Origin: Hermatobates lingyangjiaoensis
Lineage: Eukaryota > Arthropoda > Insecta > Hemiptera > Hermatobatidae
Direction of reading: 5' to 3'
Length of the DNA: 64,000 nt
Assembly (NCBI GenBank): GCA_026182355.1
Contig: JAPFBL010000242.1
Coordinates: forward strand, 279,501 to 343,500
The notes beneath the pieces are model-generated. The model made no database searches, had not been told where the DNA came from, and saw nothing but the letters and a program-made list of their open reading frames with translations. The position numbers were made by a program, and so were the translations under genes. Below, piece by piece: positions 11,310-21,034 of the stretch; positions within the stretch are counted from its first letter, which is position 1; each line of letters opens with the position of its first letter.

Positions 11310-11513
11310 TCAATTGCTATCAACCCTACTGGGCTCTAACTCTCTAACAAATTTAAAACTATTATCGAAAGTAGTACTACTTGGGATCACATTGAGGTCA
11401 TAATTTTGAATGTTGAGGTTCGGGTTGACATCTTTGATATAAAGGGCTTCAAGGATAGTTAATCTATCTTTGTCGTTATTATAATGAAGTACCGAAGTTC
11501 CATCCACTAACAT
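11310..11513 (-). pseudogene. PLE family 2 endonuclease C-terminal fragment (left arm)
   Basis: Minus strand, 67 residues ending at a stop at 11310. Identical in translation to the end of the right-hand copy, including RLTILEALYIKDVNPNLN, the helix with the conserved glutamate of Penelope GIY-YIG domains. The GIY-YIG core itself is absent from this arm. The open frame further upstream is antisense of the spacer. Confidence 0.8.
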
Positions 11514-11527
11514 TACAGTTAAGAATA

Positions 11528-11977
11528 TATTATAAGAATAAGAAGACCAGTGACCTTGTGCTTTCAAATAAACCGAAAGTCGACACCCCGGAGCATCAAC
11601 GCAGTCACCTTGTATACCAGTACACTTGTTCAACAGGGGAGTGTGCAACCCTGAATTCGAGGTATATTGGGATGACGGCTACGAAGCTCTCAAGGCGTCT
11701 GACCATGCATCTCTCAACAGGAGCCCCCAAAAAACATACAGAGGATGCCCATGGGATTAAACTCACCAGGGGTATGTTAGTGGATGGAACTTCGGTACTT
11801 CATTATAATAACGACAAAGATAGATTAACTATCCTTGAAGCCCTTTATATCAAAGATGTCAACCCGAACCTCAACATTCAAAATTATGACCTCAATGTGA
11901 TCCCAAGTAGTACTACTTTCGATAATAGTTTTAAATTTGTTAGAGAGTTAGAGCCCAGTAGGGTTGATAGCAATTGA
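11528..11977 (+). pseudogene. Penelope-like element GIY-YIG endonuclease C-terminus, family 2
   Basis: About 149 residues open to a stop at 11977. The GIY-YIG domain shows VYQYTC, then a CATLNSRYIGM segment, LSRRLTMHL and, further on, ILEALYIKD. This is the form of endonuclease found in Penelope-like retroelements, where a cysteine-containing insert lies between the GIY and YIG halves. The copy is 5'-truncated: the linker (YKNKKTSDLVL...) begins near 11528 and no reverse transcriptase precedes it. It is followed by a terminal region, a hammerhead motif and the start of another PLE copy. Confidence 0.85.
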
Positions 11978-12153
11978 GGGGCAAAGCTGTATGTTGTTGC
12001 AACCTTGCTGGAACCTGCTCTTTGTTTTCATCTCACCCACTGTATCATTTGTTTTATTTGTTCAAATTGTTATGTTTAATTTTAAAAATTACTTTTCAGT
12101 TAATTATATTAACATTCATTAATTAAATAGTAGTGAAATTAAATTAAATAGTT

Positions 12154-12190
12154 AACCCGATGATGACCAATGTGTGGTCGAAAGCTTGTT
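12154..12190 (+). ncRNA. Hammerhead ribozyme-like motif, PLE family 2 (right)
   Basis: Plus-strand twin of 11097-11133: AAC, CCGATGA, extra T, GACC/GGTC, GAAA, AGCT, U, GTT. Confidence 0.65.
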
Positions 12191-12242
12191 TGAACCCAGT
12201 GTTTTTGTGATCCATTAAAGTTGTTTGATATTGGTTTTCTCA

Positions 12243-12359
12243 ATGTCTCTGGCCCAGCATATATGGAAGTTGCCTCAGCATCACCGGAAGATAGTTAGAA
12301 AAATCGAGGCCATCAGCAAAAAGGTCGTTAATGCAGAAGCTGCTGCATACTTTAATTCA
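12243..12359 (+). pseudogene. Penelope-like element N-terminal fragment (right arm)
   Basis: ATG at 12243 opens 39 residues matching the PLE N-terminal motif (WKLPQHHRKIVRKIEAI, VNAEAAAYFN). It is cut by an abrupt switch into a family A repeat at about 12360. This copy begins only about 50 bases after the upstream hammerhead motif. Confidence 0.8.
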
Positions 12360-12370
12360 ATATATATATA

Positions 12371-12539
12371 AAGATTTCACATAAACACGTGAAATAACAA
12401 TCAATGATCAAACCACAATCTGAAATGGGTAAACAAAACTAAGATTAAGGGAGTCAACCCAGTTGGATTTTTGGCTCTGACGAAGAGTGCTGGTTACGGT
12501 TGAATGATTGTTTTCCATTTCATACTGTGGTTTGATCAT

Positions 12540-12545
<6 letters not shown>
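12371..12545. repeat. Family A repeat, decayed inverted pair
   Basis: Shares atttcacataaacacgtgaa and tgatcaaaccacaa with other family A copies. The plus-strand core at about 12473-12515 keeps CTGACGA, but helix II is altered and GAAA reads GAAT. Confidence 0.65.
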
Positions 12546-12580
<35 letters not shown>

Positions 12581-12714
12581 AGTTCAAAATTGAAGACAGA
12601 TAGCACACAAAGTAAGGAAACACACTTAAAAACTCAAATTTTTGTGCAATCCGTCTTCAGGAGAAAAGAGAAAGGGAGACAAAGCACGTTGTAGAAGCAA
12701 CGGCTAGTAACCGC

Positions 12715-12752
<38 letters not shown>
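12541..12752. repeat. (TA)n tracts around a family D repeat
   Basis: TA runs at 12541-12578 and 12717-12752 flank a copy of family D (12590-12716). Family D also occurs at 26900-27040 and shares cttaaaaactcaaattt and gcaatccgtcttcaggaga. On the minus strand it keeps CTGAAGA, an AATT helix III and CTC/GAG helix I, but GAAA is changed, so it looks like a decayed relative of family C. Confidence 0.65.
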
Positions 12753-12757
<5 letters not shown>

Positions 12758-14199
12758 AATGCCAGATTAGATATTGAAAAAGACGAGCCAATCCCTGTTA
12801 CGTATTACTTTGGGCACTTCTTATTGGTTGTGGGTGTTTTTTCGTTAAACACGTTTCTCCTTAGCACACTCCGTCCGCTCGGCCGCCTCAGCCTTCACTC
12901 CAGGAGAGGGCTCGCAGTCCCTACTTAATTTTCCAATAGAGTTGGATGAAGGTCTTGGCGTCCTGGCATGGAAGTGTACCTCGTCGAACTCGGTGTTTAC
13001 TATGGGCTTAGTGGATTTCATTAGATACTGGTTGTTGGTGTTTTCTGTAGATTCTATTGTTGTGGGTGTCTGTAGAACCTTTCCCCGTCGGTTTCCTAAC
13101 ACGCTTGGCCGCATCCGCCGTCCTTCCTGGAGAGGGCTCGCAGTCCCTACTTTAGTTTCACAGAGGGCAGGAATGGCATAGGCGTCCTCACGTAGAAGAA
13201 TTCCTCGTAAGAACCTGGTCCGGGCTATGGGCATTATGAGTTGAAGCTGAGTGTGTGTGGCGTTTGTCATTAGACCCCTTTACTGCAGTGTTTTCTTGAA
13301 GAATGCATGGCGCCTTCCTCGTGTCGTTGCGACCGGTTTCGACCGTTCCTCGGTCATTCTCAAGCTGGTGGGTGTAGTTCCTGGCTGGATTGTGCGTTTA
13401 TATATGTTGAATGCCAGATTAGATATTGAAAAAGACGAGCCAATCCCTGTTACGTATTACTTTTGGCACTTCTTATTGGTTGTGGGTGTTTTTTCGTTAA
13501 ACACGTTTCTCCTTAGCACACTCCGTCCGCTCGGCCGCCTCAGCCTTCACTCCAGGAGAGGGCTCGCAGTCCCTACTTAATTTTCCAATAGAGTTGGATG
13601 AAGGTCTTGGCGTCCTGGCATGGAAGTGTACCTCGTCGAACTCGGTGTTTACTATGGGCTTAGTGGATTTCATTAGATACTGGTTGTTGGTGTTTTCTGT
13701 AGATTCTATTGTTGTGGGTGTCTGTAGAACCTTTCCCCGTCGGTTTCCTAACACGCTTGGCCGCATCCGCCGTCCTTCCTGGAGAGGGCTCGCAGTCCCT
13801 ACTTTAGTTTCACAGAGGGCAGGAATGGCATAGGCGTCCTCACGTAGAAGAATTCCTCGTAAGAACCTGGTCCGGGCTATGGGCATTATGAGTTGAAGCT
13901 GAGTGTGTGTGGCGTTTGTCATTAGACCCCTTTACTGCAGTGTTTTCTTGAAGAATGCATGGCGCCTTCCTCGTGTCGTTGCGACCGGTTTCGACCGTTC
14001 CTCGGTCATTCTCAAGCTGGTGGGTGTAGTTCCTGGCTGGATTGTGCGTTTATATATGTTGAATGCCAGATTAGATATTGAAAAAGACGAGCCAATCCCT
14101 GTTACGTATTACTTTTGGCACTTCTTATTGGTTGTGGGTGTTTTTTCGTTAAACACGTTTCTCCTTAGCACACTCCGTCCGCTCGGCCGCCTCAACCTT
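12753..14199 (-). repeat. 652-bp satellite, minus-oriented block (about 2.2 units)
   Basis: Near-identical units with a 652-bp period, reading on the minus strand. Base composition is much richer in GC than the flanks. Each unit contains two diverged versions of a block starting gggactgcgagccctctc, so the unit may itself be an ancient dimer. Each unit carries a TATA-like TATATAAA about 37 bases before a hammerhead-like core. Start abuts a TA tract. Confidence 0.9.
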
Positions 14200-14434
14200 C
14201 ATCCAACTCTATTGGAAAATTAAGTAGGGACTGCGAGCCCTCTCCTGGAGTGAAGGCTGAGGCGGCCGAGCGGACGGAGTGTGCTAAGGAGAAACGTGTT
14301 TAACGAAAAAACACCCACAACCAATAAGAAGTGCCCAAAGTAATACGTAACAGGGATTGGCTCGTCTTTTTCAATATCTAATCTGGCATTCAACATATAT
14401 AAACGCACAATCCAGCCAGGAACTACACCCACCA

Positions 14435-14471
14435 GCTTGAGAATGACCGAGGAACGGTCGAAACCGGTCGC
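14435..14471 (+). ncRNA. Hammerhead-like core in the satellite (first plus unit; repeated in each unit)
   Basis: Order: GC, TTGAGAA in place of CUGANGA, extra T, a strong 5-bp helix II GACCG/CGGTC with loop AGGAA, GAAA, palindromic helix III ACCGGT, C at the cleavage site, GC. Relative to the consensus, C3 is U and G8 is A. In full-length hammerhead structures bases 3 and 8 pair, so U3-A8 could be compensatory. Helix I is only 2 bp in contiguous sequence, which argues for a decayed or unusual ribozyme. Equivalent positions occur in the other units. Confidence 0.45.
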
Positions 14472-14529
14472 AACGACACGAGGAAGGCGCCATGCATTCT
14501 TCAAGAAAACACTGCAGTAAAGGGGTCTA

Positions 14530-14955
14530 ATGACAAACGCCACACACACTCAGCTTCAACTCATAATGCCCATAGCCCGGACCAGGTTCTTACGAGGAAT
14601 TCTTCTACGTGAGGACGCCTATGCCATTCCTGCCCTCTGTGAAACTAAAGTAGGGACTGCGAGCCCTCTCCAGGAAGGACGGCGGATGCGGCCAAGCGTG
14701 TTAGGAAACCGACGGGGAAAGGTTCTACAGACACCCACAACAATAGAATCTACAGAAAACACCAACAACCAGTATCTAATGAAATCCACTAAGCCCATAG
14801 TAAACACCGAGTTCGACGAGGTACACTTCCATGCCAGGACGCCAAGACCTTCATCCAACTCTATTGGAAAATTAAGTAGGGACTGCGAGCCCTCTCCTGG
14901 AGTGAAGGCTGAGGCGGCCGAGCGGACGGAGTGTGCTAAGGAGAAACGTGTTTAA
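14530..14955 (+). other. 141-codon open frame repeated in each satellite unit
   Basis: Every full unit has an ATG-initiated 141-codon frame (plus units at 14530, 15182, 16468, 17120; minus units ending at 12845 and 13497; one altered to 152 codons at 15830). No domain is recognisable, and the two diverged sub-blocks of the unit are read in different ways. Antisense frames of 79 and 109 codons are equally conserved. Because copies are nearly identical, conservation of the frame is not evidence of coding. Probably not a gene. Confidence 0.25.
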
Positions 14956-17618
14956 CGAAAAAACACCCACAACCAATAAGAAGTGCCCAAAGTAATACGT
15001 AACAGGGATTGGCTCGTCTTTTTCAATATCTAATCTGGCATTCAACATATATAAACGCACAATCCAGCCAGGAACTACACCCACCAGCTTGAGAATGACC
15101 GAGGAACGGTCGAAACCGGTCGCAACGACACGAGGAAGGCGCCATGCATTCTTCAAGAAAACACTGCAGTAAAGGGGTCTAATGACAAACGCCACACACA
15201 CTCAGCTTCAACTCATAATGCCCATAGCCCGGACCAGGTTCTTACGAGGAATTCTTCTACGTGAGGACGCCTATGCCATTCCTGCCCTCTGTGAAACTAA
15301 AGTAGGGACTGCGAGCCCTCTCCAGGAAGGACGGCGGATGCGGCCAAGCGTGTTAGGAAACCGACGGGGAAAGGTTCTACAGACACCCACAACAATAGAA
15401 TCTACAGAAAACACCAACAACCAGTATCTAATGAAATCCACTAAGCCCATAGTAAACACCGAGTTCGACGAGGTACACTTCCATGCCAGGACGCCAAGAC
15501 CTTCATCCAACTCTATTGGAAAATTAAGTAGGGACTGCGAGCCCTCTCCTGGAGTGAAGGCTGAGGCGGCCGAGCGGACGGAGTGTGCTAAGGAGAAACG
15601 TGTTTAACGAAAAAACACCACAACCAATAAGAAGTGCAAAAGTAATACGTAACAGGGATTGGCTCGTCTTTTTCAATATCTAATCTGGCATTCAACATAT
15701 ATAAACGCACAATCCAGCCAGGAACTACACCCACCAGCTTGAGAATGACCGAGGAACGGTCGAAACCGTCGCAACGACACGAGGAAGGCGCCATGCATTC
15801 TTCAAGAAAACACTGCAGTAAGGGGTCTAATGACAAACGCCACACACACTCAGCTTCAACTCATAATGCCCATAGCCCGGACCAGGTTCTTACGAGGAAT
15901 TCTTCTACGTGAGGACGCCTATGCCATTCCTGCCCTCTGTGAAACTAAAGTAGGGACTGCGAGCCCTCTCCAGGAAGGACGGCGGATGCGGCCAAGCGTG
16001 TTAGGAAACCGACGGGGAAAGGTTCTACAGACACCCACAACAATAGAATCTACAGAAAACACCAACAACCAGTATCTAATGAAATCCACTAAGCCCATAG
16101 TAAACACCGAGTTCGACGAGGTACACTTCCATGCCAGGACGCCAAGACCTTCATCCAACTCTATTGGAAAATTAAGTAGGGACTGCGAGCCCTCTCCTGG
16201 AGTGAAGGCTGAGGCGCCGAGCGGACGGAGTGTGCTAAGGAAAACGTGTTTAACGAAAAAACACCCACAACAAATAAGTAATACGTAACAGGGATTGGCT
16301 CGTCTTTTTCAATATCTAATCTGGCATTCAACATATATAAACGCACAATCCAGCCAGGAACTACACCCACCAGCTTGAGAATGACCGAGGAACGGTCGAA
16401 ACCGGTCGCAACGACACGAGGAAGGCGCCATGCATTCTTCAAGAAAACACTGCAGTAAAGGGGTCTAATGACAAACGCCACACACACTCAGCTTCAACTC
16501 ATAATGCCCATAGCCCGGACCAGGTTCTTACGAGGAATTCTTCTACGTGAGGACGCCTATGCCATTCCTGCCCTCTGTGAAACTAAAGTAGGGACTGCGA
16601 GCCCTCTCCAGGAAGGACGGCGGATGCGGCCAAGCGTGTTAGGAAACCGACGGGGAAAGGTTCTACAGACACCCACAACAATAGAATCTACAGAAAACAC
16701 CAACAACCAGTATCTAATGAAATCCACTAAGCCCATAGTAAACACCGAGTTCGACGAGGTACACTTCCATGCCAGGACGCCAAGACCTTCATCCAACTCT
16801 ATTGGAAAATTAAGTAGGGACTGCGAGCCCTCTCCTGGAGTGAAGGCTGAGGCGGCCGAGCGGACGGAGTGTGCTAAGGAGAAACGTGTTTAACGAAAAA
16901 ACACCCACAACCAATAAGAAGTGCCAAAAGTAATACGTAACAGGGATTGGCTCGTCTTTTTCAATATCTAATCTGGCATTCAACATATATAAACGCACAA
17001 TCCAGCCAGGAACTACACCCACCAGCTTGAGAATGACCGAGGAACGGTCGAAACCGGTCGCAACGACACGAGGAAGGCGCCATGCATTCTTCAAGAAAAC
17101 ACTGCAGTAAAGGGGTCTAATGACAAACGCCACACACACTCAGCTTCAACTCATAATGCCCATAGCCCGGACCAGGTTCTTACGAGGAATTCTTCTACGT
17201 GAGGACGCCTATGCCATTCCTGCCCTCTGTGAAACTAAAGTAGGGACTGCGAGCCCTCTCCAGGAAGGACGGCGGATGCGGCCAAGCGTGTTAGGAAACC
17301 GACGGGGAAAGGTTCTACAGACACCCACAACAATAGAATCTACAGAAAACACCAACAACCAGTATCTAATGAAATCCACTAAGCCCATAGTAAACACCGA
17401 GTTCGACGAGGTACACTTCCATGCCAGGACGCCAAGACCTTCATCCAACTCTATTGGAAAATTAAGTAGGGACTGCGAGCCCTCTCCTGGAGTGAAGGCT
17501 GAGGCGGCCGAGCGGACGGAGTGTGCTAAGGAGAAACGTGTTTAACGAAAAAACACCCACAACCAATAAGAAGTGCCCAATGTAATACGTAACAGGGATT
17601 GGCTTGTCTTTTTCAATA

Positions 17619-17725
17619 TATATATAGATTTCCCAATAAACATGAGAACTAACCACATTAGGAAATGATCAAAAATGACTAAGATCTTTCAACCGTAACA
17701 AGCAGTCTCAGAGTCAAATTTCGTC
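17619..17725 (-). repeat. Family A fragment at the end of the satellite
   Basis: Contains the minus-strand family A helix III/GAAA segment (aagatctttcaaccgtaac) but the CTGACGA part is partly deleted. Marks the right border of the array. Confidence 0.6.
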
Positions 17726-17924
17726 TGATTTGCCACTTTTGAATTAATTGTAGGGGAAAATAAGTCTAGAAATATATTTCCACAAAAAAATAACTTTAAC
17801 ATCATGAATAATTGGTCCCAAACTCTACAACACATCTATACTATGATGTTGATTTATGTTTAAAATATTAATTTGATTCATCAGATTTTGTAGACTGTAG
17901 CATATAAATAACATTCTGTATACA

Positions 17925-18035
17925 CTCCAGGAGCTAACCACACACATAAACTCAGACATCATCGTAAAAATATCAAAAAACGACTTTGAGAACCTCAAAA
18001 CATGTATTTTTGTCAAAATCTCATCATCCAGTTTA
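17925..18035 (-). repeat. Dispersed repeat E, degenerate copy
   Basis: Minus-strand similarity to 41455-41690: a segment like gagattttgac...tttcgaggt...aaagtcgtttt and a following atgatgtctga. Other copies are at 36470-36625 and 63249-63345. No coding sequence. Confidence 0.5.
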
Positions 18036-18333
18036 TTGACGATCACAATACTTAGAGTAAACTAAAAATGTCTGAGTATAGACTGAATTCTTTGCATAAG
18101 AACGTACCACAAAAAAAGGGTAACTATTTACAATTCAACGTGAGTATTTTTGTTATACAGTTTATAAAACGTCTACAGTTTATTTTATCCGTCGTTGTAC
18201 CATGCACACGGTATTGTAGTTACAATAAGCTGTTGGGAAAAAGTTAGCCATAAAGAACATAACCTAAGTAACTAAGGGATAGTTACTCTCAATTGCAATT
18301 ATAATTTTTAATAGCATAGTACTTGACGAGTGT

Positions 18334-18396
18334 AACCAATGGTAGATGACTTTCTATCAATGCTTCCAACATCCGTCGACATTAATTTAATCAACG
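18334..18396 (+). pseudogene. Partial duplicate of the TXNDC17 exon
   Basis: Sixty-three bases align to the start of the exon at 18664-18751 with about eight differences. In the same frame, four codon changes are silent third-position changes (Val, Leu, Ile, Leu) and two alter amino acids (Val to Met, Lys to Asn). There is no AG acceptor or pyrimidine tract at the equivalent position, and similarity ends before the donor site. It is most simply a decayed duplicated exon. Confidence 0.75.
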
Positions 18397-18663
18397 TCCT
18401 TTGGGTGTTTCTATTACTTTCATGCGTATGTTTATGGGTGGATGGTAAACGACATAGTTGGCTTGCAGTGACTTAAAAGTAAACTTTTTTTTTTTATTTG
18501 ATAAAAAAGTAATTGCAGTATAAGCAACATAAAATTTTCTTAGTATTTCATTTTAGGAATGATTATTTCTCACAGGTTGCACACTATATGTGTGTCTGTC
18601 AAATACTCGTATACACCTCCTGGTGTATCTTGGTGCTCATTATAAACATGTATTTTCTTTTAG

Positions 18664-18751
18664 CTGAACCAGTCGTGGATGACTTTCTGTCAATGCTTCC
18701 AACATCCGTCGACATCAATTTGATCAAAGTACGCTTTAAACAAGATGAAAA
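18664..18751 (+). CDS. TXNDC17: TXNDC17 (TRP14-like) internal exon
   Basis: Exon bounded by ttttag and gtaagt, entering in phase 1 and leaving with two bases of a Lys codon. It encodes AEPVVDDFLSMLPTSVDINL followed by IKVRFKQDE. The AEPVV start matches the segment directly after the WCPDC active site of TXNDC17, a small cytosolic thioredoxin-like disulfide reductase that acts with thioredoxin reductase on substrates such as peroxides and dynein light chain LC8. The preceding exon with the two active-site cysteines is not visible in the first 18.6 kb and is probably upstream. A 12.5-kb intron follows. The split Lys codon is completed by the first base of the next exon. Confidence 0.85.
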
Positions 18752-18799
18752 GTAAGTAATACTATTTATGTCAATAATGAACAAGTATTTTCTTAAATT

Positions 18800-19615
18800 A
18801 TATTGAATAGTATTTTTGACTTTTATAAAACATTGTTTAAAAATTTTTATTTATGCTATAATAAAATATGTAAATATTATAACAGTTTTGTAGATGAATG
18901 ATTTCATTTCATGCTATGTATCTTGATTTTGATTTGTATTATTCAAAACTTTTTTGGATATCAAAATTAAATTTGATTCGTTAAATTTCAAAATTCGACA
19001 AATTTTAATTTCTAAATTAATAATTCAATTAGCTGCCAAAAAAGTAATCCGGTAGTCAAATTTTCTACATGATGAAATAATCTATTAAAACATGTCCGGT
19101 GTTTTGAAGTAATTATGACACTGACAATAGGAATGAATGTTTTGGATTTTATTCAAGCCAAACGAACGGAAATTTTTGCCTTTTAGTAGATTTTCGAGAT
19201 TAAATAAATGCCCCCAGATTATCCTGTCTGATCAAAGTCAATGTTCTAATCGAGTTTAATATAGAAATTACAGGATTCGATACACAATGAAGCTGATACT
19301 ATCAACAATAAAGGCCAGGTATTCTCTTGGGGAATCAGCGTTGGGCTATCTGCTGACGCTCGAATTAAAATAAAAAGAAACATCTGCAATTTTTTAATAA
19401 AACTTCCCTTCTTTCTCTGCTGAACAACCACTAATACTAATATCAAACGCTCTCTGAAAAACCACATCATTAATCACACGAAGAAATAAAGGAGTGAATT
19501 ATTTCTGCATAACTACATTATTTTAAGTGTATTATATATTCGTGATTCAGTCTTTTTATAAAATTTAAACTGATCATTAGTTATCCGAAGAAACGGAACA
19601 AAAATTGATTTCATA
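18800..19615. other. Intron sequence, nothing recognised
   Basis: AT-rich intron DNA of the TXNDC17 gene without a supported feature. Confidence 0.5.
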
Positions 19616-19621
19616 ATACAA

Positions 19622-19835
19622 TATATATGATCAAACCACAATAAGAAATGGGAAAACAAGACTAAGATATTTCAACCGTAATAAGCGTAAACACCCAAAC
19701 TTCAGTTGGGTTTTTGACTCTGACGAAGACTGCTTGTTAGGGTTGAAAGATTTTAGTCTTGTTTTCCCATTTCTTATTGTAGTTTGATCATTGATTGTTA
19801 TTTCACGTGTTAATGTGAAATATTTTTTTTATATA
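19622..19835. repeat. Family A repeat, inverted pair
   Basis: Left arm 19628-19700 and right arm 19700-19800 share tgatcaaaccacaataagaa and the core region. The right arm retains a plus-strand hammerhead motif; the left arm has lost the CTGACGA box. Confidence 0.75.
19716..19758 (+). ncRNA. Hammerhead-like motif, family A
   Basis: GACT, perfect CTGACGA, extra A, helix II GACTG/GGGTT-like with loop CTTGTTA (one weakened pair), GAAA, helix III AGATTT (not palindromic any more), AGTC pairing with GACT. Confidence 0.55.
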
Positions 19836-19839
19836 TACT

Positions 19840-20998
19840 ATATATGTGTATCCTTTATTTTTTCTCTTACACAGCAACTCATTATTGTAATAACGCTTTG
19901 ACAACAAAGAGGTAACAAACACTTGAAAATATAAAACAAATATTATTATTCATTGGATAGAGAAATATAATGTTGATGTGATAGAAAATTAGACAACAGT
20001 ATTCACGCTCTGATTTTATTTATAAATTAAAAAAAAACTGTTTACATATTATGAAAAAATTGAAATATTTTTTATCAATACGACTGCATTTTTTCAAACA
20101 TATTATTATAAGAATAACTTCCTTTATCAGAAGGTAGTTAAAAAAAATGAGTTAACTCAATGACATGGCAACAGAGTTAGTAAATACTATAACAATATAA
20201 ACTGTCATATTTTATAAGTTTGATAGCCTATCCAGAGCTTGCATTTTCCGTCTATCATGTTATATTTCAATTTTTGATTCCAATCTTTTGGAATGTTAAC
20301 ATAAGAAATAGCCTTAATATAAATTGTTGATCGATTAATTATTTTCTTTATTTAACTGCCATTTTTGGTTGCTTCACATAATGAGAGACTTGCATGGATC
20401 TATATATATATGTTCTTTATGAATATAATAATCAATTGGAGAAAAAAAAGTGATAGCTATGCTTGGTCTAAAAGTGTCCTGTTTTTGCGCCCGTAATTAA
20501 CAGGTTTGCTCATATACCTAAGGAGATTTATTTTGCTGATTTCACGGGAAGCCGTGATTTATGACATCGTATATCATAGATATATTCGGATGTTCATTAA
20601 TTATTGTGACAAAGTTAGTTACGTTCACCATCCATCTCTCCTACCACTTAATCAAATATAAGAAGTCCAATACTTGTGGAAGCATTTACTTATCTACAAA
20701 TTATAATCGACTTAAACCCAAAGCTTGGGCCTTATTAGAATTCTGAAATATAATATAATCAGTTCAATTTATATGTTTTATTATTTTTATCTACTGATAA
20801 TTATATTTGTATGTTCCATAACATCATAAAATTTGAAAAAGAAACGTATTTCTTTCGCACTGCAATATTTGTTCAATAAGCTATGTAAATTTATACAACC
20901 ATATCAGGTCCATTTGCACTCTAAACCAACAAATTTATTGAGACCAAGAGATACATACAAAAGGTTATTTTATAATAAAAGTTGGTAAATTTATGGAG

Positions 20999-21034
<36 letters not shown>

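Larger units (their letters stand above)
10928..12359. repeat. Palindromic arrangement of partial PLE tandems (family 2)
   Basis: Arms 10928-11513 and 11774-12359 are inverted copies, separated by about 260 bp that belongs to the right-hand copy only. Each arm reads: end of PLE coding region, terminal region with a hammerhead motif, then the N-terminus of the next PLE copy. Thus each arm is the junction of a tandem array rather than a single element end. Confidence 0.85.
14200..17618 (+). repeat. 652-bp satellite, plus-oriented block (about 5.2 units)
   Basis: Same satellite in plus orientation. Homologous positions recur at 14530, 15182, 15830, 16468 and 17120, i.e. spacings of 652, 648, 638 and 652; the shorter spacings come from small deletions around 15617-15830 and 16216-16290. 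The block begins at an inversion junction near 14195-14202 and ends in a TA tract and a family A fragment. Copies are almost identical, pointing to recent amplification or homogenisation. Confidence 0.9.

Noticed and set aside
12942..13181. 79- and 109-codon antisense frames in the satellite
   Set aside because: Present in every unit because the units are nearly identical; no domain and overlapping other frames.
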